From Phlegmacium glaucopus (Eukaryota > Basidiomycota > Agaricomycetes > Agaricales > Cortinariaceae), in NCBI GenBank assembly GCA_015039465.1, contig MU130492.1, positions 1-64,000 of the forward strand: a stretch of 64,000 bases of DNA. Direction: 5' to 3'. Under the pieces are notes generated by a model. It was not told the origin of the DNA. It saw nothing but the letters and a program-made list of their open reading frames with translations, and did not search any database. Position numbers and translations under genes: made by a program. Below are positions 11,971 to 22,825 of the stretch, in pieces. How positions within the stretch are numbered: the stretch's first letter is position 1; every line of letters starts with the position of its first letter.

Positions 11971-12017
11971 CAGAACTCGGATCTGCCGTGCTGGAACCAA
12001 TGGCCCACTCAAACCAG
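11944..12017 (+). repeat. Inverted repeat copy 2 (pairs with 2401-2475)
   Basis: See the partner entry. Both copies include a TGATCTGACAG intron-end-like sequence and the same exon-like core, which suggests duplicated gene fragments rather than transposon termini. Confidence 0.8.
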
Positions 12018-12890
12018 TTATTATTTAGTTATAACACTGAAGGGGCAACTAACCCACCCTCTTGTTTCGTGTTCTCGTAGTATGCGTTCTTGCCACTCTG
12101 CTCATTAATATTCTCTGACTTTACTTCTCCATATCTGTATAACGAAGACCCTGGCTTCCAGTACAGAGGGAACACACTTGGCAAGACAAAGACGACAGCC
12201 ATCCCTCAAACCCATATTCGATTATTCGAGACGAGGATCGGGATTAACGCACGCCATTCGGGTATTAGGCCTGGACCTTTAGCAACATTACGACCGGGAC
12301 TACGCAATTATTTTACAGTATTCCTTCGTAAACGTCTCTAATAACTCGTCATCTAGCCCTTATAACATCGCAAAATGATGTTCAACGTGTAATGCAGGAG
12401 CCATATGTGTGAATACCATTGTTTTCGTCATTTGTGTCGTTTTGGAAATTGGAAATTGATTGTACTTCTTACAAGGCGGATTCATATCACTCGATTTTTT
12501 TTTCGACGACTATCCATGCGACTCGTGATAATTTCTTTTATTTATTCAAGGCGGATGACTTGAACGAATGTTCTTTTGAGGACTGTTCATGCCACCCTTT
12601 TACGATACGTTATCCCGATGGTCGTCTTTCATGTGTAATAGGTACGCATCTCTCGTCGTCTTTCGAACCCTGATCGATAACAATCTTTTTATTAATGTTG
12701 CTACGTAGTCGTCTTTTTGGCCACACTGGAAGAATTATTATTATTACACGCCTGAATCCGCACTGTATGTTGATGAGGACCAGTTCCGAAAAATACCAAC
12801 ATGACAATTACAAGCACGACGACCATACTGTTCCATACAAGAAAACCTATTACACAAAGAGAAATTAAGAAGAGTTATGAGCCAGTTAAT
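12018..12890. other. Unassigned region with weak coding signal
   Basis: Short frames at 12090-12341 and 12419-12673 on the plus strand look partly gene-like (for example SFEDCSCHPFTIRYPDGRLS), but they do not join by obvious introns and I recognise no family. They are probably remains of a decayed gene. Confidence 0.3.
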
Positions 12891-12980
12891 GCGACAATAG
12901 AAGGCTGTTATCTGACGATCGACAGTTTTTGGAATTCTATCAAGTTTTGGGAAACGTCCGACTTGAATTAAACTCGCTGA
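12891..12980 (+). repeat. Dispersed repeat copy (partner at 22164-22252)
   Basis: Both copies share AATAGAAGGCTGTTAT followed by GATCGACAGTTTT and TCTATCAAGTTTT, in the same orientation. The length is about 85-90 bases. I cannot tell what it derives from. Confidence 0.65.
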
Positions 12981-13414
12981 TTTTTTTGGTTCTCCCATGG
13001 AAGTGCTCCAATTGTGTTCAGACTTGGACACATACTAGATATTCTAACCGGCTGGCGATTGCAGCAAGGAGAAGGCAAGGGGAAGACATTATGCAAGTTT
13101 CGCTGCATTCATGCCCTAAATTTAGATCGCACCAGCGTAGCATTACAATGAAAACCGATAAGCACTTAAAGGCTAACCTAGAATGCTCGTGGGGTGATGA
13201 TGGCAGTTACACACAATCGCGAATTCGGAAGGTAAAAAGAATCTGTTGAATTTAGCTCTCCAACGGTTGGCTGAAATCGCTAAAGCCCAACATGATTGTA
13301 CATGTACACAGTGTCACGGTCAATGAGGATGTGCCTCGTCTGCCATCAGGGTTTTCATACGCCTTCAATGAGTACGTGTTCTCTGACATATCGCTGACAA
13401 ATGCTGTAGTAATC
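12981..13414. other. Unassigned region
   Basis: Some exon-like fragments (for example ECSWGDDGSYTQSRI near 13185) but no gene model can be built. It directly precedes the nitrite reductase pseudogene fragment. Confidence 0.3.
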
Positions 13415-13932
13415 GATTGACCCCATGCCTCTGCTCCTTTAAAACACACCGCTGAACAGCTGAAGTCGCCGAAGAAGTCAATGGACATGGGTAACAATGG
13501 CAAAGAAGGATGAAGAGTAGTGGCAACATTCAGCTATTACTTCCGCGGACCGCCAAAGACGACATGGATGCTGACAGCGTCAATGCCATCTTTGGTGGAC
13601 ATTCAACTATTACTCCCGTCAAAAGATGACATTGCTGTTTTGGGGACGGAGAGATGGCTTGTCAGGCGAGCTGCCAGTGAGTTGGAGGCACTAGGATTAA
13701 ACTAGGATTAAGTGCAGCGCCGCAAATCGAAATGGTTGGTATAAATGGAGTCGGAAACAAGACGCGAGAGGAGGAGGGTCTTGCACGTACTGTTGGAGGG
13801 GTATGTGAAGATAATATCAAAAGAATGGAATGGCAAGAATTTGTGGTCCATGGTTTTCGGTCCTTGCAGTGACTCGTGAGTGGGGTTGGAAGCTATCAAG
13901 AGATTCCTTGATAAATTTCTTGTACTATTTTT
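13415..13932 (+). pseudogene. Decayed duplicate of the niiA 3' end
   Basis: Two segments match the functional gene in the same orientation. The first (about 13415-13515) corresponds to about 9186-9288, just before the Rieske domain. The second (about 13600-13932) corresponds to about 9705-10040, covering the last exon, stop region and 3' flank. The Rieske cysteine exons are missing, a short block encoding the QLLLP region is duplicated in two versions (near 13525 and 13600), and several indels break the frame. It cannot encode an enzyme. It shows that this side of the locus underwent a partial tandem duplication about 4 kb downstream of the gene. Confidence 0.88.
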
Positions 13933-14060
13933 TTTTGTGGCATATTGGACGGAAATAGAAGGTCCAGAGGTAAAAGCCTGAACGAGCCCTACATATATGA
14001 ATAGGACTCGTAACAATGATTCTACGAAGTTACGCTAGCTACCAGTCCAAAAGATCCGGG

Positions 14061-14936
14061 CTAAACTGAATCTGAGCTACTACTAGTAGGTGCAGATGTT
14101 ACATTAGACACTCTGACAACCCAAATGAATACGGGACCCATCAATATTGGCAGAGTCAACGCGATGAGAGAACCGGCCATGACAAGTTTATATCCGGTCA
14201 CCTGTGCAGCTGCTACAAGACCTGCCATAAACCATTCATACAAGCATTCGACAGAAGAGTGAATTTGGTTACATACCAACTGCGAGAACGAGAGTTACGC
14301 ACCCCATGACGAAAAACGGGTACGCTATCACGATCAAAACACAAACAACGCGAAGGCGTGACTTGCATATTTTCTGTCAACATGGGTAATACATATGCTG
14401 CTTCATGCATCATGTCAAGCTGCCTATATCGTACGCACTTGGACATAATTCGGTTCCGCTGCAGTAACAGCAAGCCCCATCGTGGCACCAACAATGATTG
14501 CTCCCAGGGTGGGTGGGAAGGCACCAAGGATACAAAGGTAAGGCACGGGTTTCATCCAATTGAAGAACCGCTCAACAGGTGGTGCTGTAGAAAGCAATAC
14601 GGCCATGGTACTCAGCAGTAAACCGGCCTTCAGGCAACAATTGAGCATGTATCAATGACTTAGAATTCAAGGATCATCTACCACGATGCTCAAATTGTTA
14701 ATCCTCGCTAGTAGGGCTTCCTTCTCTTCTTTCCAGTCTTTATCCCCCTTTTCACTCACATTCCAAGTGTGTTGGAGTGTCGACCGTCCAAAGGAAACTA
14801 TGCACAATGCCTTGAAAAAGATAGATGCAACACGACCTTTAGGCGTATCCCAGTGTGCAGGCATCTTGAGGGATGGGTTGGTCGGATTGTCCTGATCGGG
14901 TATGGCCTGTATGGGAATACATTCGAGGATGGACAT
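14061..14936 (-). CDS. Four-helix integral membrane protein, unknown function
   Basis: Four exons in minus-strand sense can be joined cleanly. Exon 1 encodes a hydrophilic N-terminus (MSILECIPIQAIPDQD..., with SVSEKGDKDWKEEKEALLARI-like charged helix). Exon 2 holds two hydrophobic helices (AGLLLSTMAVLLS, then LGAIIVGATMGLAVTAA). Exon 3 gives VVCVLIVIAYPFFVMGCVTL. Exon 4 gives LVMAGSLIALTLPILMGPVF and a Ser/Thr-rich tail to the stop at 14061. Total is about 230 residues with four likely transmembrane segments. The introns (near 14645-14695, 14370-14440, 14220-14275) have standard ends. I do not recognise the family. The gene is intact as far as I can see. Confidence 0.65.
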
Positions 14937-15726
14937 GATAAGTACCGCGTTTGAGTGGAAGGTGGGATGTTTCTTTATAACGAAGTATTCAAACCGGATA
15001 AGAGTCAGTCCAGACTGGGGAGGCCTGCAGCCTGCAGGCGTGCCTTATACATAGGGTGCATTATTTGGGTTGACTAGATTGCAATTTTGTTAACGTTATT
15101 TTTCTCAGAAACTGATTGGCTGCTCCACTTCTTCCAACCAATGAGATTCCAAGAAACGTAACGCTACATAAGTTGCAGGTTCCTAAAACTTGGTAAGCTG
15201 AGATCTAGAGATCGTGTGGATTGATGAGTCGGAGTCCGGGCCTGTTGCCGAAGTTCGGTTCGGTCCGGTTCTCACCCTCAATTTTGAGAACCGAGAACCG
15301 GAACCGATGAGAACTGGCAGAACCGGTTCTTGCCAGTTCGGTCCGGTTCCAGAACCGGTTCGAACCGAGAACCGCTACAAAAAATTGAAATATGTTACAG
15401 CAATTTGTGAAATGGTAGACATTTTGGAAAATTTCTCATCTGCGCCTTTGTTTAAGGTAAACAACCAGATATAGCATAGCGCCCATGCCTCAATTCCTCA
15501 TTGCTCCACTTTCCCCCACCTTGCTTGAAATCACTATGTCATTGCAATATATTGATTGTTGACCCTGTTGGTGACAAGAAGCCTATACTAGATGTAAATA
15601 GCACAGCCACTCCACTGCTTTCCACTCATGTGCATCAATTCTACCTAATTATGGGTATTTATACAAACAAAGGTGCACATGAGAAAATTTCCAAAACATC
15701 TACCATTTTGCAAATAGCTATGTTTT
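14937..15726. other. Intergenic, GAACCGG-rich cluster and unassigned repeat DNA
   Basis: Positions about 15235-15375 hold a dense cluster of GAACCGG/CCGGTTC motifs in both orientations, the kind of subterminal repeat seen near hAT transposon ends, but I find no matching opposite end. The frame running through it is low-complexity. No gene is supported. Confidence 0.4.
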
Positions 15727-16719
15727 TGTTACATTCCGTTATACGTTACCCTGGTCCAACTCCATCGGAGTTGTTTCCGGTAGTCTGTACTCCATTCCAG
15801 TACTCTCCCTTGTTTCCGGTTCTACTCCTCCTACATCCAACTTGGGGACTTCTCTGTATCATTCCAACTCTTCCGACGATACTCCAAACCCATTACCACA
15901 CCTTTGCCATAACAACTATTTCTTTGTCATCACTTTCCCACTATCAGTCAGCACACCAGCTATGGATTATTCACCCAAGAATGCAGGACCTTTTCCAGGA
16001 GCAGAACGCAGCACTTATATTTATATTCTATATTTCGGTTGCTATTCCTTTTATATTTAAGTACTCGAAACTTGTATGTTTTTCCTCAGTTCAAATATCA
16101 TCTTAGTGTTAGGGCAACTGCGACGCTGACTTAGTCAAGCTAGCAGGGGATCCAAAGTTAATAATATTTCAGAAAAGATATCTACAAGTGACTTACCTAG
16201 CAGGGGATCCAAAGAGGAAAGGATGGGGATTCTGCTAGGCTGGGGGTATTTAAGTACTAATATGGACATAATGGAGATATAAAATAAATAAAGGAATGAT
16301 ACAATAATAATTAATTAATTAAATAAAAAGTGGTGTGATGTGAAAAATAGAAATAAAAGACAGAGCGAAATGGAGGATCGGAGTTGGAGTGGAACTACGG
16401 GGTTCCGAAGCAAACCGGTGATGGAAGTGGAGTTGGACGGAAGGTCGGAGGTCGTCGGAAAGGTGGGGTGTATGATTCTAAGGTTGAGGTTTGGGTTAAA
16501 GTCGGGTGTCCCCTAACACTTAGTTTCCTCCTCTTGTTTGTCCTCTAAGTCACTGAGGCCTTCCGTCTTTCCATTCTCTTCCAGTTCTGAAATCAGGACA
16601 TTGTAGGAGCTGGGCAGCACAGCACATGCTGAGGCCAAAGTCCTTTCTGTTACTTGTTCCAGTTCCATTCCATCCAGTCCAGAGTTACTCCGATGTTTTC
16701 CCTTTGTCTAAACTTAACA
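15727..16719 (+). repeat. Solo LTR, family A copy 1, with nested insertion
   Basis: Begins TGTTACATTCCG and ends GAAC-like TTAACA (TG..CA). It is flanked by an exact 5-bp target duplication GTTTT (15722-15726 and 16720-16724). It is interrupted at 16107-16518 by another solo LTR. Without that insertion it is about 576 bp, matching copies at 42556-43112 and 62875-63441. No internal retrotransposon genes are attached. Open frames through it are LTR shadows. Confidence 0.88.
16107..16518 (+). repeat. Solo LTR, family B, nested in family A LTR
   Basis: Begins TGTTAGGGCAACTG and ends GTGTCCCCTAACA, with inverted TGTTAGGG/CCCTAACA ends. It has an exact 5-bp target duplication CTTAG (16102-16106 and 16519-16523). 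A partial copy lies at 19747. Confidence 0.88.
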
Positions 16720-17263
16720 GTTTTAGACCTACATAAAATTATAAATAATGTTGTATTATCAGATTTCATGCACAAATAATGCCATCTATGTAGTCAAATA
16801 TTATGTTAACAAATAGCGCTTGGAAGTCCAGTCCTAAAACTGCAAAAAGACTGTTAACTGGACTGGACTGGACCAGTTAAAGACCAGCAGTCTGGTGTTT
16901 TGATGTTTGAGAATCCAAAGACCGGTCTAGACTGAACTGGTCCTTGTGGTTAAGACGAGTCTAAACTAATAAAAAGGTAGCCCTAATTTACCCCTTTCCA
17001 AGGAGCCCAAGATCATAAAAATCCAATAAAAACTGGCTGAGAAATAAATAGATCTGTAAAAAGTCTAAAATATTCGCTAAAATAAGACATTGTACTAATA
17101 CTACTGTAGAAAATCCAAATCATAAGGGAATTTAATGTTCTTTGGCTTGTTTGGAAGCTATTATGTAAGAACAACCGTTTCTGATACAAAATATATATTT
17201 GTGAGCAGAAAACCGGTTTTGGGACTGAAAAAAACCAATGTTAACAGGTCTTAAGCAGTCCGG

Positions 17264-18145
17264 TGATGTACCTGCGGTGGGATCAGACTGCAAGTAGTAA
17301 AGTAGTTTGTGGGGTTAATGTAGATTTCCTCGATAGAGTTTAGGAGAGTTCACAGTATTGAAATACACAAGGAGAGTAAACCGTGAAGATAGTGAAGTTC
17401 GTGAACAATAGCGAAGTACACAAAGTAGCTTAAAGAATGAGACTATTGACTTGGAATGTTGCTGCAAAGTTTATGGGATCAAAACTCTGGCCATCTCTTG
17501 TTCACCATGCCTTCTACTTGCTATGGATACTTAATACAAGAGTTGTAAACTAACCAGGTGCGGATATGCGAAACAGTAATGTAAAATTGAGCTAATGTGA
17601 AGTCACATTGACCCAAAGGAATAGGAGACAAAGTAAAAATAAAGGTGATGAGTAAGGAGGTCAGTTGAATGACCTCCTGTTTTGAAAGAATGATAAAAAT
17701 ATATATATGGAAAGATGAAAGAAAGTAAATGCAAAACAACGTGGACCATAATAAAACCAATGCAAAGGATGCACAGAGAGGTAAGGAATGCATACACAAA
17801 CCATGAAAGACCCCAAGATTAGATAGTGGCTGTGTGAAGGTGTGTGAATATGGCTAAGTCCACTGCGACTAGTGAGAGGTTGTAGATATGTCGAAGTATG
17901 AGGTGTGAAGAGGACTGAGGGTGCTTTGGATAGTTATAAGGATTGTAGAAGGGATGTGTGAGACATGTGCAAAGAGTAGGTGATATTGTAGGACATGCAA
18001 ATGATAGTGCGAGGGTCACTGACAACCGCGGACGAGAGTGCATGTGATAATGATGGTAACCACGAGGTATCTGCAAGTGTCCGCAAAGTTGTTAAACTGC
18101 AAAAATAACCTGTTTATGAACCTAGAGGTTATATGGATCCTATCA
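17264..18145. repeat. LTR-like insertion (882 bp) in the hAT-like element
   Basis: Comparison with the related copy at 47.9 kb shows that the host element is interrupted after AAGCAGTCCGG. The insert starts TGAT and ends ATCA, flanked by CCGG on both sides (17260-17263 and 18146-18149). A TG..CA insert with a 4-bp target duplication suits a solo LTR. No coding content is recognised; the minus-strand frames inside are hydrophobic noise. Confidence 0.6.
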
Positions 18146-18178
18146 CCGGTCCAGTTTTTTGAGATCCTAGGATTGAGG

Positions 18179-18495
18179 TAGGGATTGTCATGGGTAACCC
18201 CCAGGTAACTCGGCAGCAACCCGTACCCCACCCGCAAGGACCCGTACCCGCTAACCCCACGGGTTTACCCGTCAAAATGAGCCCAAAAACACCCAAAACA
18301 GCCCAGAAATAAGGGAGATATGTGCTAAATGATAGTTACTATCATTTTGGTCATATCTCCTTCAATTCTTATCCGTTTTGAGTGATCTTGGGCTCATTCT
18401 GTAGGTGGCGGGTACAGAAATCCGTACCTGTACCTGTACCCACCTGTACCCTACCCGCTAACCCGCAGGGGTTGAAGAACCCGTGACAATCCCTA
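18179..18495. mobile_element. hAT-type MITE, family M1 copy 1
   Basis: A 317-bp element with terminal inverted repeats TAGGGATTGTCA / TGACAATCCCTA and an exact 8-bp target duplication GATTGAGG (18171-18178 and 18496-18503). The centre is palindromic (AAATGATAGTTACTATCATTT). Subterminal parts are rich in ACCCGTACCC-type motifs. Related copies lie at 42094-42409 and 62406-63725. The 8-bp duplication places it with hAT transposons. Confidence 0.9.
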
Positions 18496-18539
18496 GATTG
18501 AGGTGGACTGGTTATGGTCTCGGTTAAAGGTCCTGAGGG

Positions 18540-19506
18540 TAGTGATTGTCAAGGGTTTCAAAACCCCTGGAGGGTCTGGGGTAAGGGTACAGAGGGTAGG
18601 GGTAAGGGTTGGCACTTTGTACCCTTGGAAAACCCTTACCCTTGACAAGGGTTCAAGGGTTTTCAAGGGTTTTTCAAGGGTTTCAATTTCTATTTAAGAT
18701 TTTGTCAAAATCTTAGCTTTTTCTGCTTCCAAGTTATATAAATTCTACATTATTGGATTTAATAAGTATAAAACTGTACAATAAACTAAATATTGCAATA
18801 TTTCCTTGTTTAAGAAGGCAAAAATATGTGAATTTGACATATTGAGGCAGTTATCTATTCTAAATTACATGTAATAGAGCTATTAATGCTTGATAAGGTA
18901 AATAAAACATGGTAGGTAATCAGATTTATATATATATAAAGCCTTAGAGTAATACCCTTGACCATACCCCTGTACCCTTCATACCCCTCAAAACCCTTAC
19001 CCTTACCCTCCAAAACTCCTACCCTTGGACAGGGGTAGGGGTTTGGAGGGTAAGGGTAAGGGTAAGGGTACTGTTACAACTTCGAATGATTCAGAAGATT
19101 CTGATCGTAGACAGTCGTATAAAGATTGAGTCGTCGTTTCGATGAGCTCAAAATAATACCAAGAGATAAGTCTCAAGGCAGCATCTTTAAGAGTTTGAGA
19201 ATGTTCAAGAGCGAAGTAACCGAGGTTAGAGTCTCAAGAATTAGCTAGAGTTACATCGAGTAGTAAATACGGTATTTATAGATAAAAGAAAGAGTCGTGC
19301 ATAGAGTGAAACGAGCACATGTAAGTGGGTGTGCATAAGTATAAATAGGTGAAACATATGAAAAGGAAGAGGAGAGCATGTGGGAGCGGAGATGAAAGGA
19401 ATGCATAAGGTGAAACGGACATGTGTTCGGTGGTGATAAGAAAAAGAAAAAGAAGTTTGTAACAGGTACAGAAGTTTTACCCCAGGGTTACCCCTGACAA
19501 TCACTA
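18540..19506. mobile_element. hAT-type MITE, family M2, with nested LTR
   Basis: Starts TAGTGATTGTCAAGGG and ends with TGACAATCACTA; exact 8-bp target duplication CCTGAGGG (18532-18539 and 19507-19514). Subterminal regions are arrays of AAGGGT/ACCCTT. A 393-bp LTR at 19072-19464 sits inside, so the original element was about 570 bp. No coding capacity. Confidence 0.88.
19072..19464 (+). repeat. Solo LTR, family E, nested in MITE M2
   Basis: Begins TGTTACAACTTC and ends GTTTGTAACA, flanked by exact 5-bp target duplication GGTAC (19067-19071 and 19465-19469). No internal region. This is the innermost and so youngest layer of the stack at this point. Confidence 0.85.
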
Positions 19507-19550
19507 CCTGAGGGTCAAAAAACTGGATTGGACTGGACTTTCAAGCACTA

Positions 19551-20285
19551 TTAACAAAGGGAGAACTGATCTGGGAGATCTGCAAGAGTGAAGGGAAAGA
19601 TGTTGTTGGAAATATCAATCCAATCATCTCAGTATTGTGCAATATTGCATCATTTGATTAGTTTTGATATTAGTGTTTGAAGGTTAGGTTAGTTAACTGG
19701 AAAATAACCGAGACCTAACCGGACCTAACTGCAAAGCTAACCTAACTGTTAGGGCAACTGTGGTACTGACTTAGTCAGACTAGCAGGGGATCCAAAGTTA
19801 ATAATATTTATAAGTAATAGGTTACATCAACTCACCTAGCAGGGGATCCAAAGAGGAAAGGATAAGGATCCCTGCTAGGATGGTGGGGTATTTAAGTACT
19901 AATATGTGTTGAATTTAGGTGAATAATGGGTAATAATGTTGAGAGTGACAATAGAATAGAGGCTTAGGATGGTTGGTGTTAACCAGATAAAACACTAGTT
20001 ATTCGACTAAAGAACCACTCTAATCATTTTAATATATTTAATATCTCAGCATCTGTCTTATGTAATTGTGTACTTTTTTTGAAATTGGGTGCTATAAATA
20101 TTTCTGTGATTTGTTAGCATTTTTTCAGATTTTTAAACCTAGCCAAAGATGTTCAGGGCTGGCCAGGGCTGGCCAGGGCAGCCAGAGCCAGCCAGGCCAA
20201 GGTTATTTTTTCTGATGAGTTCAGTTCTTGGTTCTTCAAAAATGGTTGAAGAACCAAACTGAACCAAACTTTGGCAACACTAGCA
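19551..20285. other. Repeat debris with partial family B LTR
   Basis: A family B LTR start is at 19747 (TGTTAGGGCAACTG), sharing about 160 bases with 16107 onward, including the two AGCAGGGGATCCAAAG blocks; its right end is missing. Around 20155-20283 lie GGCTGGCCAGG repeats and a hAT-like end reading TTTGGCAACACTA. No gene. Confidence 0.55.
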
Positions 20286-20723
20286 AGTATGGGGGGAGTT
20301 GACTCCGTCAACTTTAGTGATCCAAATTTGTTGATTGGTTTATTATTTTAGTACTTGGTTATTGAATCTCTGAGTGTTCATGTTATTGAGTTATTTGAGT
20401 TTTAGTTTCTCTATGTTATGTTATTTTTTTTTTACTACAATATAACTACAGGTTTTTATACCTTTGGTTTGTAGTACTGTGTTTTGAAAATGGATAAAAG
20501 GGAATCTAAGATCCGAGAGTAAAAATGGAGAGGTAACAAATTTGTATGTAAGAATGGAATGTAATTTTGGAGTAATTTCCAAAAGGGGAATTGATAAATA
20601 GGAAACATACAAATTTGGAAAATTGTAACGTGGTACAAAATTCCCTGTATGTAACATGTGATATAATGAATTTGAAATTGTTACAATAGGTAATTTTCAA
20701 GGTAGGGAGAATCCCTCCTCACA
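20286..20723 (-). repeat. LTR family D copy 1 (minus orientation)
   Basis: In minus-strand sense it starts TGTGAGGAGGGATTCTCCC and runs through TTGACGGAGTCAACTCCCCC. Copies lie at 41130-41631 and 46355-47208. Its distal end is cut by other repeat DNA near 20285. Its first bases provide the stop codon of the GTPase-like gene at 20719. Confidence 0.75.
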
Positions 20724-21851
20724 CCCGTCCCGTGAGATCCCCTCCAAAACCTTCTCTTCCGGCCTTCCCTGCTTCATCGAAGATGTTGGTTGCGTTAAAT
20801 GCCTTGACTTTGTCCCTGGCTTCCTGAGCCATCTTCACATTTCCTCCCCTTTCTGCAGCCTTGGCGATTCGCTCAACTTTCTTGTCGACTGTGTGTGCTA
20901 GGGTAGTCTCACCATTGGTTTGCACCTCTGACTGGAGATCTTTCTGAAGCAAGGGTGGTACTGCTGCGGGATATCTGATGAGTTTGTTGAGAATGTCTAA
21001 GACATTGGCCTTGTATTTTGCCTTTTCTGCGTCAAGGGCATGGTTATCCATGCACTCCAGTTGTGGTTGGGGCTTTTGGGGCATGTCGGCATGGAGGCAG
21101 ATTATATGGGCACCAGGAAAATCTACTTCCAGCTTCTTCTTCCATTGCTCCAGATGGTCATCGTGACAGTGGGCGTAGCGTGCACTCTCACCAGGACCTG
21201 CCCAATGCGTGAAAACGAAAGTGACGCTCTTGAGTATCTCATTGCCAATCAAAGATTTGAAGAACTCCAAGTTGTCTTGATTATCCTGGTTGAACCCCGC
21301 GTTGTCGCTGATGTTGATAAGATAGAGAAAGCCTTTAACTGTTGGGTCTAAAGTGCCTCTGGTGAGTGTCTCTGGATATTGCACAGACATTAGTTGCTTT
21401 GCAGCACACAGTCACCAATGTACATACCTGTTATGACTGGGGTTGAAGATATTTATCCACTTAGTAGCCAGATTGATGGTATTGTGAGCCTCATTTGATC
21501 CTCCTAGACCTATAGTGTTGACAAAGGTGATATTGCCAGAGCCAAATTGAAGCGGCTTGTACAAAAGAAATATAGTGAGTGACAGACTCCATAGTAAGTC
21601 CAATCTCGCAGATTTTCTTGGCGTAAGCATCATTTATGAACTACCAAGATAAGTGAGTGCTTTAGCAGATCGTAAAAAATAAAATGGTGTTTCTAACCGT
21701 GCTTTTCCCAGCCTTTGTCTTCCCAAATAAATTATCCATTCGGGTCAGCGACATAGGCCAGAGTATGGTAGGTAACCTACATGATCACATCTTCCCCCTG
21801 GAGTTCTTCAATATTCTCGAGTTTAGTCAAGTTGTCATTGTCTGCAGCCAT
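20719..21851 (-). pseudogene. Decayed P-loop GTPase-like gene truncated by an LTR
   Basis: In minus-strand sense the first exon begins MAADNDNLTKLENIEELQGE at 21851. A later exon carries the Walker A motif GKTKAGKST (near 21710-21730). The next exon reads FINDAYAKKICEIGLTMESV, then must shift frame by one base near 21560 to continue QFGSGNITFVNTIGLGG. The G3 motif appears as NTIGL, so the usual Asp of DxxG is absent. The last long exon includes TVKGFLYLINISDN, VTFVFTHWAGPG and an Ala/Lys-rich helical tail. The stop codon lies inside LTR family D, so the native C-terminus is lost. The pattern suggests an AIG1-like or related G protein; decay makes function doubtful. Confidence 0.6.
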
Positions 21852-22825
21852 GATAGTATGAGGTCTTGATAGCTGGAAGTAAAATTTGGGTGTGGTTCTG
21901 GAAATGAAGAATGCTGTGTGTACTTATAGGTGGTTTGATTCTGACAAATAATCCTTACCCAATTGAGCAGAACGACTTGTGAGGTTTTAATACACGTGTA
22001 GAATCTTCGATTAATGCACAGATTCAATGTTTCCATTTTTCAATGTGCAACACGTTCAACCCTCATTCTGATCGATACAAGGCATCGATCTCTCCCTACA
22101 TGCTTTGGTCTGGTGTTCCTTTCACCCCGAAACCGCATAGCTTATTCTGCATCGAGGGGACTGTCAATAGAAGGCTGTTATATGATGATCGACAGTTTTG
22201 GGAAATCTATCAAGTTTTTGGAATATCCTACCTAAATTCAATGTGAAAGCTGAAGCTGAAAATTCTTCTGACGGTATTGAATTTGGCCAGATGATGTCAT
22301 ATAACCCAAATATAGCAAGATATCATTATATAATCGATTACCACTATAAGCCGTCAATGATGTCATCCAAGCGCCCCTCGCGCCTAAATCTAGATTATAC
22401 TGGAATCTCCCGGCGATGAAATCGATAATCGACAACTAACAAATCACCACCATAGAGATCGTCAGCATACCATTTGACGACGGCGTTAACATATAGAGAA
22501 TAACTTGTGAAAGGATGCATAACCAGGAGTTGGTGAGTGTTTGGACTTTCTAAAATTTATCAATCCGACACTTACTTGAACTACGTCAAGAATGTAAGGC
22601 TTGTTATCGTCACCTATAGGTCATTATTAGCATTAAAACCTTCTCTCTTCCAACAACTACCAGTACTTATCTAGAGGGACGTGTAACTGAAGTTCGCAAC
22701 ATCCTTTCCTATACGCCATTCTCAGTTGTCGTCAATTTAAATTCAAGTGCCAATTTGCCTATTCAGTGTGTGGGGAAAAGACAATTAGACCATAAGGGCT
22801 AGGATTATTTATACAGCTGCGGCTA
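21852..22825. other. Intergenic with one dispersed repeat
   Basis: Contains the second copy of the short dispersed repeat at about 22164-22252 (partner at 12891-12980). Otherwise no gene is recognised between the GTPase remnant and the amino-acid oxidase. Confidence 0.5.

Larger units (their letters stand above)
16814..19550. mobile_element. hAT-like non-autonomous element carrying nested insertions
   Basis: Ends TAGCGCTTGGAAGTCCAGTCC (left) and its near inverse on the right (TAGTGCTTGAAAGTCC read on the minus strand), with an exact 8-bp target duplication TTAACAAA (16806-16813 and 19551-19558). Subterminal GGACTGGACC motifs are frequent. The 2737-bp span contains three separate insertions (17264-18145, 18179-18495, 18540-19506); without them and their duplications the element is only about 550 bp. 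A related copy lies inverted at about 47830-48270. No transposase. Confidence 0.82.

Noticed and set aside
15214..15474. 86-codon frame with repeated Glu/Pro/Arg/Thr/Gly
   Set aside because: It is a translation of a GAACCGG repeat cluster, not a protein.
18960..19070. AGGGTAAGGGTAAGGGT array resembling telomere repeats
   Set aside because: It is internal, both strands occur, and it lies in the subterminal zone of MITE M2 bounded by an 8-bp target duplication; the unit is not TTAGGG.
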